From Balneolaceae bacterium (lineage in GTDB: Bacteria > Bacteroidota > Rhodothermia > Balneolales > Balneolaceae): DNA of 39,101 bases. The translations under genes and the position numbers were made by a program. The notes below the pieces were generated by a model. That model ran no database searches. It was not told the DNA's origin and saw only the letters and a list, made by a program, of their open reading frames with translations. Below, in pieces: positions 16,286 through 25,233 of this stretch. How positions within the stretch are numbered: position 1 is the first letter of the stretch; each line of letters begins with the position of its first letter. Location: contig JAFIFA010000086.1 of the NCBI GenBank assembly GCA_020832225.1, forward strand, positions 1 to 39,101. Reading direction: 5' to 3'.

Positions 16286-17767
16286 ATGATCAAGACATTT
16301 ATTATGGGTGTGATCCTTGGGTTGCTTTCTGTGTACCCTCAAGGAGAAGAGCCTTATGAGGGAGCAGAACTGGATCTCAACACCAGGGGGTCAAACCATT
16401 CAGCAGCCTACAGTCAATCAACCGGTGATATTTTTTTGCTCGACCGTTCCACGCATGAGCTTTATAAAATTGGTATGGACGGGTCTGTTGAGATACTGGA
16501 TGCACTCGAAGAAGAGCTCAGTAATCGGCGACGAATGGAGATTACTACATCCGGTGATGCACTTCTGTTCTGGGATATTGGTGTTGGCAGGGTATTTCGA
16601 TATGATATCGAGTCCGGCGAACTGAGCCGGATTGACACCTCCAGAGATCATAGAACAATGTTTGGCCATGCCGCAACGGTAACCGATGGCGAATATATCT
16701 ATGCCATTGGTGGGTATGGATATTGGGAACTTCGAAATTTTCTGATCCGTTTTGAGCCTGAATCGGGTCAGTGGGAGCGCGTGGAGGCCGGTAATACCGA
16801 TCAGATTATAAGAAGCAGGGACGGATTGCTCTTCCAAATCGGAAATACGTTCTACTATCTTGTTGAAGAGTATGGTGGAACTTCAAGGCACTCCCCGTAT
16901 GTCTACAAACTCGATTCAGAACTATCGGTATGGAACAGAGTATACGATACAGAGAGACTGCTTGCAGGGTTCACAATTAGCGCTTCTACATCAGGGAATT
17001 ACCAGTTTCGACATGAAGTGACTAACCGTGTGGACAGGGAGGCAAAAAAGCTGGGATACCTGAGCAGAGATACAGGAACTTCCTACTTGAACCTGCTGAA
17101 CCTGGCTGAAAATAGTCACTACAGGGTTGATCTCTCTTCTCTCAATATCTATGATGCGCGAGCGGTCTTTTTTTCGGAAAAACTGAATCGATGGCTGATA
17201 TTGGGGCATTCTCAGGCTCCTCAACCTCGGAGTTCACTGAGAGTCTACATCTATGAACACGATCCGGAGGCATATTTTGTTGAAGTTACGGTGGCGGGTA
17301 GATACCTGCCGGCTTCGGTAATTGCCATTGGCTTTATAATCATTATTACCGGTGGCTTAATATTGGTCATGTTGTTCAGAAATCAAGAGAGTGAGGTGGC
17401 AGAAGATGAACCGGGATCAGGATCTGCTTCAAAGCCGATAGTAATTCAGGATAACGAAGAGGAGCTGACTGTAACGATTAATGGCGGACGGATTCCCACA
17501 TCCAGAGACGCTTCCATGGAAAAACTGTGGTTGGTAATTGCCGAGATGGTTAAGAGCAATACCGAATCGATTCTTATCTCAGACCTGGACCAAAAAATCT
17601 TTCCAAACCAAACCCAGCAATCAAACAACTCTCGCCGCAGAAAGAAACTTTTCGGATTGATAAACGATACATGCGGCTTTGATTTCATCAAAGAAGAGCG
17701 TTCTAAAGTTGATAAACGCTACAAAGTTCTTACTGTAGATCTCTATCGTGTACTGCTGGAAGATTAG
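16286..17767 (+). CDS. predicted exported beta-propeller, transmembrane and winged-helix-like protein
   Basis: A 493-residue protein, not a named family I can identify. A signal peptide (residues 1-19) is followed by about 310 residues of kelch-like repeats (DGEYIYAIGGYGYWEL, GLLFQIGNTFYYLVEE, KLNRWLILGHSQ). One transmembrane helix lies at about 342-364 (SVIAIGFIIIITGGLILVML). An acidic linker leads to a C-terminal domain (about 408-493: LWLVIAEMV, ISDLDQKIFP, RRRKKLFGLIN, DKRYKVLTVDL) that looks like a winged helix. The topology would put the propeller in the periplasm and the helix-turn-helix-like domain in the cytoplasm, like a one-protein sensor. The functional reading is inference. A terminator follows at 17958. 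Confidence 0.65.
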   Translation: MIKTFIMGVILGLLSVYPQGEEPYEGAELDLNTRGSNHSAAYSQSTGDIFLLDRSTHELYKIGMDGSVEILDALEEELSNRRRMEITTSGDALLFWDIGVGRVFRYDIESGELSRIDTSRDHRTMFGHAATVTDGEYIYAIGGYGYWELRNFLIRFEPESGQWERVEAGNTDQIIRSRDGLLFQIGNTFYYLVEEYGGTSRHSPYVYKLDSELSVWNRVYDTERLLAGFTISASTSGNYQFRHEVTNRVDREAKKLGYLSRDTGTSYLNLLNLAENSHYRVDLSSLNIYDARAVFFSEKLNRWLILGHSQAPQPRSSLRVYIYEHDPEAYFVEVTVAGRYLPASVIAIGFIIIITGGLILVMLFRNQESEVAEDEPGSGSASKPIVIQDNEEELTVTINGGRIPTSRDASMEKLWLVIAEMVKSNTESILISDLDQKIFPNQTQQSNNSRRRKKLFGLINDTCGFDFIKEERSKVDKRYKVLTVDLYRVLLED

Positions 17768-17957
17768 CCCTTCTCAGGAGCACTTGAAGTCTATTTGACT
17801 CCTATCTGTAAACTATCTGATAACTGTTGTAAAGGTGCAATTGGCTACATTTAATGCGGATTGAAATGGCATAGAATATCCGCATATACAAAGTTCTGAA
17901 TTGTTTTTTTGACTTGAGAACACGAGCAATAAGCAGCAAATTGAGCATTTGCTAAAG

Positions 17958-17989
17958 CATGCAGAAGGTGACTCTTCTGCATGTTTTTT
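17958..17989 (+). terminator. intrinsic terminator after the propeller gene
   Basis: CATGCAGAAG (17958-17967) and CTTCTGCATG (17974-17983) form a perfect 10-bp stem with a six-base loop, followed by six T. It ends one base before the stop codon of the convergent 991-residue gene. The 190 bp between 17768 and 17957 hold no gene I can support. Confidence 0.85.
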
Positions 17990-17990
17990 A

Positions 17991-20966
17991 TTATCCATCC
18001 TTTCCGATCAAGCCTAGGAAAACCCCAATAAAGAGTGCAAACCCTGTCCAAGAAATGATGTGCAAAATGGCATATTCACCCTGAACAACCTGATCGGTCT
18101 CTGAAAAGAGGTACCAGAATAGAACCACTACAATGAAGGTATAGAGCAACGTGATAGCCAAAAAGGCGAGAACCCTCCCGAGAATAGAGGCCCCGCGGTA
18201 TAGACTTGTACCAATTCGCTTGATCTTCTTTTTGAGGTCGCTCCACACATAAAGAAATGTCGCAGCTACTCCTATTCCAAAAAGCAGAAAAACACCACCG
18301 ACATCTCCCATTTCAGCCAGGTCGGTCCAGGCATCTCCAAAATCAAACATGAAAATAACACCCAAAAGAATGGCCACCCAAACTCCGGCAAAGTTGCCCA
18401 TATAGTCACTGGCAGTTTTCAGGGGGGATCTTTTGGACGTTTCACGATTACAGATATAGGCGTGACTGAAATCGTAGCGGCCAAGACACCACTTCTTGAT
18501 CTCATTCAGTTTCTGAATTACGTGTTCATCTCCATTCTGCCTGATCGATTTAAACTCCGGAGCCCTGATCAGAGTTACTACATCACTTTCTGCATTTTCC
18601 TCCATTGCGCTATCTGCGTATTGGATCCAGATATTTGTGAGTTCATGTTTCCAAATCGACGAGGCAGCGGAATTTGATGACAGATCCTGAGAAATTGAAG
18701 CGGCATTCTTTAGGAGAGTGATACGCCGGGTCTTTTCGTCCTCCCTGAAAAGTGTATGAACAGCTATCTGATAAAGCTTTTTTTTGCTTGATTCTTTGAG
18801 TGATGAAAATGGCTGCCCCTTTAAGCTGTCCAATAGCGCTGCAGAGCCATCAAACGTTTTATCAATGTTTGTATATGCATTATTCCAGCTTTCCTGGTTG
18901 CTGAGTATCTCCTTTGTAAGAGTGCGAAAGGCGGCAGATTCAGAGCCTCCGAGCACAGGCTCAATGAGCAATTCAACTCTTCGAAGCTGCCTGTGAATGC
19001 TTTGCGTTGTTTCTGAAAGCTGAAATGAGTGACCAAATGTTATTGGTATGGAAGCTTTGACTCTCTCTTCCAACATCTGGGTCGAGCGTCTCAGTAAATC
19101 AGAAATCTGCTCTCCTGAATAATCAGAGAATGGGGGGTGCCCAATCTGCATAGATGGCGTCTCGGAGGGGTGGATTATCTCTTTGAGGTCTTGAATGGTT
19201 AGAGAGTCCCGCACCTGCTCTGCACCGGTGCCCCTAAGTTGATGAATTAGAAATTGAAGCTGTTCAAATGGGTCGTCGTTTGCTGCAGCCTCCAACAGAT
19301 CATTTCTTAAACCGGATAGTGCACGCCAAAAAGGATTGGCAGGCTCTGTCTGCAGACCTTCCTGTTCATTGGCAAGCTGTGTGCAGACTCTGTAGAAAGG
19401 GTAGAGCTCTCCATTCTGCATCGGATATTCGCGATCTCGTGTCAATTCGGCAAGCAACCGATAGAAACGGGAGTGTGGATTGCGAATCGTGGTTAGGTAG
19501 AGGTAGATATCCGGATCAAATTCCGGATCGGAGGCAAGTTGAAAGCGAACCTGATGTTCAAAGGCATCGGCCAGTACAGGGTGAAGCTCAGACTGCCGTC
19601 CGGTTGGAAGAAATGCGGGAAGGAGTCCCGGGCTGTCGAGTCGGTGAATCAGCTGAGGGTCGATTAGCTCCTCCGAGAGGGAGGGCTCCAGCATCAGAAG
19701 CCGTTTCAGAATAGCCGCAAGGGGACTCAGATCAGTGTTCTCGACTGATAGTTTATTGCTGCGAAAAAGCCTGCGCAGCTCAAGAGGATCCATCTCTTCG
19801 GAGTGGATGGTTGTATCAATAAGAAAAAACGCCCTGAATGCCCTTTCATCAGGGTTTACAACTCTCCAAAGCGGTTCATCTGCCAGTCGTCGGATCTCTT
19901 CAGCATAGAGCGGATACCGTTGCTCAATTTCAGTGGGAAAAGATGGAAAGAGGCGTTCATGGAAGTTTGCTGAATCGATGTAAGACTCACTGGTCTTTCC
20001 CGTAGAAACACCCCTGCGGTCGGCCCAGTAACCAAACCTGGATTTTAGAAAGGTGTCGAGTAACGGATCACCGGCCGCTATAGATGCTGCTTGGTCAGCT
20101 GTATTACCAAGATATAAGGAGCTCTCCATCAGCTCATCAAAAAGAAGCAGGCTCTGGAGTTTCGAAGCCATAGCGTTTGAAGTTTGGTATTGATCCATCA
20201 CCCCTTTCAGGCAGCGCAAATAGATGCCGCTCTGCTGATTTCCGGTTCCTGAAAGTTTGTGAAGCAGAATACCGGCGTTTCTGACCAGGTTTCGGTCGCG
20301 AATCGGGCGCTCATCATCAAACCGCTTTTTAAGCAGTGATGTGATGTACTCTCTGACTCGATCATCGCCAGACTCAATCAGAATTGAAGCGGCAGAGAAG
20401 AGAATACTGATATCGGAGTCGATCAGATCTTCATAAGATTCTTCCGCGACAGGCAAAACAGGATGTTTATAGTTGCCGGCTGAAGTAGCGGATACAATGA
20501 CCAGTAAAATTCTGCGGCGCGCCCGAAGGTTTTTTAACGGAATGGACCCGACGGCGTCGACGCTTCTTTTTTTGCAGTAGGATTCAAAATAGTCGCGAAG
20601 CTCCCCGTTTACCGACAGTTCACGTCCCAAAATCTGTGCTGAGAGCTGATAGAGAACGGGATCGGATGCCCGGAAGAAAAAACGGATGAAACCATTCAGG
20701 GATGGGTCGAGCTCTGTGGTGTGCAGCAGAACCCGAAGGCGCAGCCTGATCTCCTCACGACTGTCTACGGAGGTCCAGTCAGACCACGGCCGATGGTTCT
20801 CCGGCAGGCTGAAATAGTCGCAAAGAGCACTCCAGACATCTTCATGGCGATGCCCTTTTCGCATGGCGGTAGAGATGATCCGTGTTAAATAGAGTGGTGA
20901 ATCACCTCGGTTATCATCTTCCCGGCGAATGATCTCAATGATGGAGTTGCCTTTAAGGCTGCTCAT
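17991..20966 (-). CDS. large orphan protein with C-terminal membrane domain
   Basis: A 991-residue protein with no family I recognise. Residues 1 to about 840 are soluble, helical, and rich in Leu, Arg, Asp and Glu, without a signal peptide. Four hydrophobic segments follow in the last 140 residues (WVAILLGVIFMF, VFLLFGIGVAATFLYVW, VLAFLAITLLYTFIVVVLFWYLF and the terminal ILHIISWTGFALFIGVFLGLIG). A basic stretch (KKKIKR) lies between segments 2 and 3. The large N-terminal part would therefore be cytoplasmic and tethered by its C terminus. An alpha-solenoid scaffold is possible but is a guess. It is convergent with the propeller gene and has a 95-bp gap to the amidohydrolase gene upstream. Confidence 0.7.
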   Translation of the reverse strand: MSSLKGNSIIEIIRREDDNRGDSPLYLTRIISTAMRKGHRHEDVWSALCDYFSLPENHRPWSDWTSVDSREEIRLRLRVLLHTTELDPSLNGFIRFFFRASDPVLYQLSAQILGRELSVNGELRDYFESYCKKRSVDAVGSIPLKNLRARRRILLVIVSATSAGNYKHPVLPVAEESYEDLIDSDISILFSAASILIESGDDRVREYITSLLKKRFDDERPIRDRNLVRNAGILLHKLSGTGNQQSGIYLRCLKGVMDQYQTSNAMASKLQSLLLFDELMESSLYLGNTADQAASIAAGDPLLDTFLKSRFGYWADRRGVSTGKTSESYIDSANFHERLFPSFPTEIEQRYPLYAEEIRRLADEPLWRVVNPDERAFRAFFLIDTTIHSEEMDPLELRRLFRSNKLSVENTDLSPLAAILKRLLMLEPSLSEELIDPQLIHRLDSPGLLPAFLPTGRQSELHPVLADAFEHQVRFQLASDPEFDPDIYLYLTTIRNPHSRFYRLLAELTRDREYPMQNGELYPFYRVCTQLANEQEGLQTEPANPFWRALSGLRNDLLEAAANDDPFEQLQFLIHQLRGTGAEQVRDSLTIQDLKEIIHPSETPSMQIGHPPFSDYSGEQISDLLRRSTQMLEERVKASIPITFGHSFQLSETTQSIHRQLRRVELLIEPVLGGSESAAFRTLTKEILSNQESWNNAYTNIDKTFDGSAALLDSLKGQPFSSLKESSKKKLYQIAVHTLFREDEKTRRITLLKNAASISQDLSSNSAASSIWKHELTNIWIQYADSAMEENAESDVVTLIRAPEFKSIRQNGDEHVIQKLNEIKKWCLGRYDFSHAYICNRETSKRSPLKTASDYMGNFAGVWVAILLGVIFMFDFGDAWTDLAEMGDVGGVFLLFGIGVAATFLYVWSDLKKKIKRIGTSLYRGASILGRVLAFLAITLLYTFIVVVLFWYLFSETDQVVQGEYAILHIISWTGFALFIGVFLGLIGKDG

Positions 20967-21061
20967 AGTCTGTCGGGTTTATTGATTGCAGGTTTTTTGA
21001 CAAATAAGAATCGATTAGTTACGAATAGAATAAGAGGCATTAGCTTACTGAAAATCGATAA

Positions 21062-22486
21062 TTATTGATTTGCGTGGCTTTCAGCGGTATTGAAAATTTC
21101 ATCAATCTCACCTTCTCCATAGATGCGGTTGCCGTTTTGAATTACATAACGGATGTCTGTTGTATATTGAATATTCTGGAGTGGATTGGAGTTGAGTAAT
21201 ACCAGATCGGCCTTAAACCCCTCTCTGATCAATCCATACTGATTATCTTTATCAAAAAATGAGGCCGCATTAACGGTGGCAGCGCGAAGGGCTGCGGCAG
21301 GTGAGAGTCCGCTATCAGTAAGTAACTGCAGTTCTTTGTGCAGAGATATTCCCGGATAGACAAAACTATTGTATGGGCCTGCATCAGAACCTGCATAGAT
21401 TGTGACTCCATTCTCATCAAGCTGGCGAACCAACTCGCTGTAGCCGGGAAGGTCATAGATATTGGGTTGATCGTCCGATGCCTGTAGGGCAAGCTCCAGC
21501 CGACCACGATAGGTCTCCTGAATTCCGGGGCCAATATAATTCAGAAATTCATCTTCGGTATGATCGATATGCCTCAGGTTGGCTAGTACATCCATAATGT
21601 AGAGTGTGGGAATAATCCCGGTTCCCTCTTCAATCATCAACTCAGACAGCTCCAGAAGTGTGCTCTCATTTTGAGTTTCTGAGACCCGCATCAAAGCTCC
21701 AAGAAAACCAAGTGGATTGTCTGTCCCGCGGCTCTCAACAAGTTCTCGCGTAATTGCCTGTTCATCGGAAGAGGCACCTTTGTATGCGTAAAAGATGTGT
21801 TCGGTGGCGGTGAGGCCTGCTTCTACCGATTCGGAGAAGATCACCTCAAACGGCATGTGGCCGGTTACGGGTAGATTCCGTTCTCTGGCAGCCTGAATGG
21901 CCGGGAGGAATAGCTCAGGGTTGAGGGCGCTGTCGTTTACCTTTACAAAATCGACCCCGATAGATTCCAGCGAATCCATCGCAGCGTGAATATCGTCAAG
22001 ATTTTCGACGGCAATCGATCCGGGCCAGCGGTAACCGGGCCCATCAATTTTTGGCCCGGAGGTATATATGTAGGGGCCGGACCGCTCTCCGTTTTGGATC
22101 TCACTCCTCCACTCCATGATTGAGGGGGTGACATCCCCGCCGGCATCACGCACAGAAGTAACGCCGTGGGCGATATAGAGAGGGAGGAGGTTGGCATTTT
22201 CCTCAATCAGCTCTTCGCCACCTCTGAAGTGGACATGCATATCCCATAGACCGGGAATTAACCACCGCCCCGATCCATCAATGGTTTCAGCAGACTCCAC
22301 ATCAGAGGGAGTCTCTGTAATTTCTGAAATGACTCCATCTCTGATATAGAGATAGCGGTTTTCCAGAATGTCACCCGACTCAACGTCAAGGATATTCACG
22401 TTTTCGATGACGAGATGAAATGGCTGCTCTTCGCTGCAGGCAACAAAGAGTAGGAGAATCAGCGCAAACAGAGGCAGTGATTTCAT
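21062..22486 (-). CDS. amidohydrolase-family lipoprotein (imidazolonepropionase/prolidase-like)
   Basis: A 474-residue protein with a lipoprotein signal (LLLFVAC, Cys17). Metal-site motifs of the amidohydrolase superfamily are present: LIPGLWDMHVHF (the HxH after strand 1), HGVTSVRDAGG, a VKVND segment around the carboxylated-lysine position, VTGHMPFE, a later TEHIFY, and YAGSDAGPY with the final Asp. The C terminus (GLIREGFKADLVLL) is typical of the family's second small domain. Related secreted enzymes hydrolyse dipeptides or cyclic amides; the substrate cannot be fixed here. It lies downstream of glpK with a terminator-like hairpin between them. Confidence 0.88.
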   Translation of the reverse strand: MKSLPLFALILLLFVACSEEQPFHLVIENVNILDVESGDILENRYLYIRDGVISEITETPSDVESAETIDGSGRWLIPGLWDMHVHFRGGEELIEENANLLPLYIAHGVTSVRDAGGDVTPSIMEWRSEIQNGERSGPYIYTSGPKIDGPGYRWPGSIAVENLDDIHAAMDSLESIGVDFVKVNDSALNPELFLPAIQAARERNLPVTGHMPFEVIFSESVEAGLTATEHIFYAYKGASSDEQAITRELVESRGTDNPLGFLGALMRVSETQNESTLLELSELMIEEGTGIIPTLYIMDVLANLRHIDHTEDEFLNYIGPGIQETYRGRLELALQASDDQPNIYDLPGYSELVRQLDENGVTIYAGSDAGPYNSFVYPGISLHKELQLLTDSGLSPAAALRAATVNAASFFDKDNQYGLIREGFKADLVLLNSNPLQNIQYTTDIRYVIQNGNRIYGEGEIDEIFNTAESHANQ

Positions 22487-22527
22487 ACAGTGGCGATCAG
22501 ATTTGATTTGGAACGATATTTAAACGG

Positions 22528-22558
22528 AAAGCCCGCCGTAGCATTCGGGGCGGGCTTT
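22528..22558 (-). terminator. terminator after glpK
   Basis: AAAGCCCGCC (22528-22537) and GGCGGGCTTT (22549-22558) form a 10-bp stem 20 bp beyond the glpK stop. In the minus direction the T-run is only three bases, so termination may be partial and allow some transcription into the amidohydrolase gene. Confidence 0.7.
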
Positions 22559-22577
22559 AATGGAAACAGATCTTTTG

Positions 22578-24074
22578 CTATCTGTCGTCAGCCCAGGTGA
22601 TGGCTGCCTTCACGGCGCGTCTCCACCCTTTAACCAGTTCATCCACTTTGCTGCGATCCATTTCGGGTTCAAACTTTTTGTCAACCTTCCACTGCTTTCG
22701 GATCTCCTCAATATCCTTCCAGAAACCGGTTGCGAGACCTGCCAGGTAGGCGGCTCCAAGCGCCGTTGTTTCCGTGATTTCAGGGCGAATGGCAGGAACC
22801 TGAAGGAGATCACTCTGGAACTGCATCAGTGTATTGTTCACAGTGGCACCTCCGTCTACTCTAAGCTCCTTGATTTCGATACCTGAATCGGCGTTCATAG
22901 CTTCGAGAAGATCGCTAACCTGGTAGGCGATGGAGTCTTGAGCGGCTCTGGCCAGATGAGCGCGATTTGTGCCGCGGGTGATACCGACAAGCGTACCGCG
23001 TGCATGCTGGTTCCAGTGTGGTGCTCCCAGGCCCGCAAAAGCGGGAACCAGATAGACGCCATCTGAATCCTCGACCTTGTTGGCGAAGTATTCGATATCC
23101 TTTGCTTCCTGGATGATACTCATCTCATCCCGCAGCCACTGTACCACTGCGCCCGCAATGAAGACGGACCCTTCCAGTGCATAGGTTGTCTTTCCATTTA
23201 CTTTCCAGGCAACGGTAGTGAGCAGGTTATTTTCAGACTTGATCGGTTTGTCCCCAATGTTCATCAGCATGAAGCAACCGGTGCCGTATGTATTTTTCAC
23301 CATCCCTTTCTCGGTACACATCTGACCGAAAAGTGCAGCCTGCTGATCTCCGGCAATTCCAGCGATTGGAATCTTGCTGGCAAAAAGGGTGGTCTTCGTT
23401 TTTCCATATACTTCGCTCGACTGTTTTACCTCAGGCAGCAAGCTTTTCGGAATGTTGAAAAGTTTAAGAATCTCATCATCCCAATCCATCGTGTTGATGT
23501 TGAAAAGCAGGGTTCGTGAAGCGTTGGTAACATCGGTTACATGAATGTCGCCCTGGGTAAAATTCCAGATCAGCCAGGAGTCGATTGTACCGAATGCGAG
23601 TTCACCCTTTTCAGCCCTTTCGCGAACGCCCTCTACATTATCAAGAATCCATTTCACCTTGGTGCCGGAGAAGTAGGCGTCCAGAACCAGACCTGTTTTA
23701 TCCTGAATCATATCGGCATGGCCGGCTTCTTTCAATTCATCACAGTAGTCGGATGTCCGGCGATCCTGCCAAACAATCGCGTTATAGACAGGTTTTCCAC
23801 TCTCCCGATCCCATACTACCGTAGTCTCTCGCTGATTGGTAATTCCGATTCCTGCAATTGCCTTACCATTGATTCCTGCCGACGCAACGGCTTCTGCAGC
23901 TACACCCGCTTGAGACGACCAGATCTCCTGTGCATCGTGTTCCACCCAGCCTGGTTTGGGATAGATCTGCCGAAACTCCTTCTGGGCAATTGATTTTATG
24001 GATCCATTTTTGTCGAAAAGCATCGCGCGGGAGCTGGTGGTTCCCTGATCCAGCGCTAAGATGAATTTTTCCAT
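22578..24074 (-). CDS. glpK: glycerol kinase
   Basis: A 498-residue protein of usual length that phosphorylates glycerol to sn-glycerol 3-phosphate. It has the FGGY-kinase N-terminal phosphate loop ([16 protein letters not shown]), [23 protein letters not shown], the substrate motif [13 protein letters not shown] and the glycerol-kinase signature region [11 protein letters not shown], with the C-terminal [11 protein letters not shown]. No glycerol transporter or glycerol-3-phosphate dehydrogenase is adjacent. The 210-bp upstream region contains a LacI-type operator-like word, which suggests control by a sugar-type regulator. Confidence 0.96.
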   Translation of the reverse strand: MEKFILALDQGTTSSRAMLFDKNGSIKSIAQKEFRQIYPKPGWVEHDAQEIWSSQAGVAAEAVASAGINGKAIAGIGITNQRETTVVWDRESGKPVYNAIVWQDRRTSDYCDELKEAGHADMIQDKTGLVLDAYFSGTKVKWILDNVEGVRERAEKGELAFGTIDSWLIWNFTQGDIHVTDVTNASRTLLFNINTMDWDDEILKLFNIPKSLLPEVKQSSEVYGKTKTTLFASKIPIAGIAGDQQAALFGQMCTEKGMVKNTYGTGCFMLMNIGDKPIKSENNLLTTVAWKVNGKTTYALEGSVFIAGAVVQWLRDEMSIIQEAKDIEYFANKVEDSDGVYLVPAFAGLGAPHWNQHARGTLVGITRGTNRAHLARAAQDSIAYQVSDLLEAMNADSGIEIKELRVDGGATVNNTLMQFQSDLLQVPAIRPEITETTALGAAYLAGLATGFWKDIEEIRKQWKVDKKFEPEMDRSKVDELVKGWRRAVKAAITWADDR

Positions 24075-24180
24075 GGGTCTGTCAGGTTTGGGTGGTAGGT
24101 TAATTGATGTTCTTTAACATTATACTTTCAGATCGTGATTTTACTCGGTAACTGCAAGTAAATTCTTGTTCGAAGGTTGT

Positions 24181-24197
24181 TTGTAAGCGCTTTTTCA
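24181..24197. promoter_or_regulatory. LacI-family operator-like site upstream of glpK
   Basis: TTGTAAGCGCTTTTTCA lies 107 bp upstream of the glpK start. It matches the susC upstream word TTGAAAGCGCTTTTTC (minus strand, 7740-7725 region) at 15 of 16 positions. The AAGCGCTT core is a perfect palindrome as in LacI/CcpA-type operators. It also lies downstream of the dimethylargininase gene, so control of glpK is the more natural reading. Confidence 0.4.
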
Positions 24198-24284
24198 TAC
24201 AAGCTGCAGTATCATAAAGAAAATGACCGGTTGAACGTTTCACGATGGCGGGCAATTAGATCCTGAAACCGATAATCGAGTGGT

Positions 24285-25058
24285 TCAGATCTGATTATCT
24301 TCCACAATCACGCTGCTGCATGTGAGACCGGCCTCTGCTTTGGCGAGTTCAGATTGATCAATCACAATCAGATCATAACCGCGCCTGGCGAGCCACTCTG
24401 CAGTGTATGGAAAGGCTGTGGTTGTGAGGGCAAATTTGTCGCGCCTCATCACATTGGTGCCATACGGTTCATCGGGGTGAACCGGTTCGCAATGAATGCC
24501 TGGGAAATGAGCAGGTGATAGCCATTTGGGATTGATAAGCATGAGATCATCTTCAATCCTGGCAACGGCGGTTTTGAGGTGGAGACAGTGACGCACCGGA
24601 ATTCCCGAAACCCGATACCCAAGCGGACGCATGATCTCATCCACCTGACGAACAGCTTCACCATTAGAGCGTTTAGAGAGCCCGATGAAAATATGCTTCC
24701 CCAATACAAAAACATCTCCGCCATCAAGAGTGGCAGGAGCTTTAATAAAACTCAGATCCCGGTAATCCTGCAGAACCTTTGCCATCGATTCAGTTTCCGG
24801 TCGTCTTGATTCTGCACCGGGCCGGGTAATGATTGCCCGTTCAGGAAATACAACGGCTGTGTCCTCTACAAATACACCATCGGGCAGATCGGGTTTCTTT
24901 GGGAGCAGTCTGATCGTGTACCCCATCTTCTCAAGGGCATTTTCATAGACACGGTGCTGTTCTTTTGCCAGATGGATCTCGATCGGTTTACGGTCAAGAT
25001 ACGTTAATTCACACTCGGCAAGTTTTGGACTGATTGGACGGGTGATTGCAACAGGCAT
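24285..25058 (-). CDS. dimethylarginine dimethylaminohydrolase-like amidinohydrolase
   Basis: A 257-residue protein of the guanidino-group-modifying superfamily with a pentein fold. Catalytic elements are visible: FVEDTAVVF with Asp66, LDGGDV (111-116), His160 in HCLHLKT, and the nucleophile Cys247 in GLTCSSVIV near the C terminus. This pattern and length fit DDAH, which converts methylated arginines to citrulline plus methylamines. Citrulline could enter the argG step encoded elsewhere in the window, but that link is inference and a plain arginine- or homologous-guanidine-hydrolysing activity is possible. It is upstream of glpK on the same strand with a 210-bp gap. Confidence 0.85.
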   Translation of the reverse strand: MPVAITRPISPKLAECELTYLDRKPIEIHLAKEQHRVYENALEKMGYTIRLLPKKPDLPDGVFVEDTAVVFPERAIITRPGAESRRPETESMAKVLQDYRDLSFIKAPATLDGGDVFVLGKHIFIGLSKRSNGEAVRQVDEIMRPLGYRVSGIPVRHCLHLKTAVARIEDDLMLINPKWLSPAHFPGIHCEPVHPDEPYGTNVMRRDKFALTTTAFPYTAEWLARRGYDLIVIDQSELAKAEAGLTCSSVIVEDNQI

Positions 25059-25233
25059 GGTAGTTTAAATTAGGTTCGATATCAGTTTATAACGGGAGAT
25101 CTAAGCTGATTCATCTATCAGATTAAATGGCCAAAAGAACGGCATAGCAAGGGTTGCCGTTTAAAAGTCACCATATAATTTGTATTCTGAAGTTGAATAT
25201 AGATTGATCAATCTTCAACCCAATCCTCAGGCA

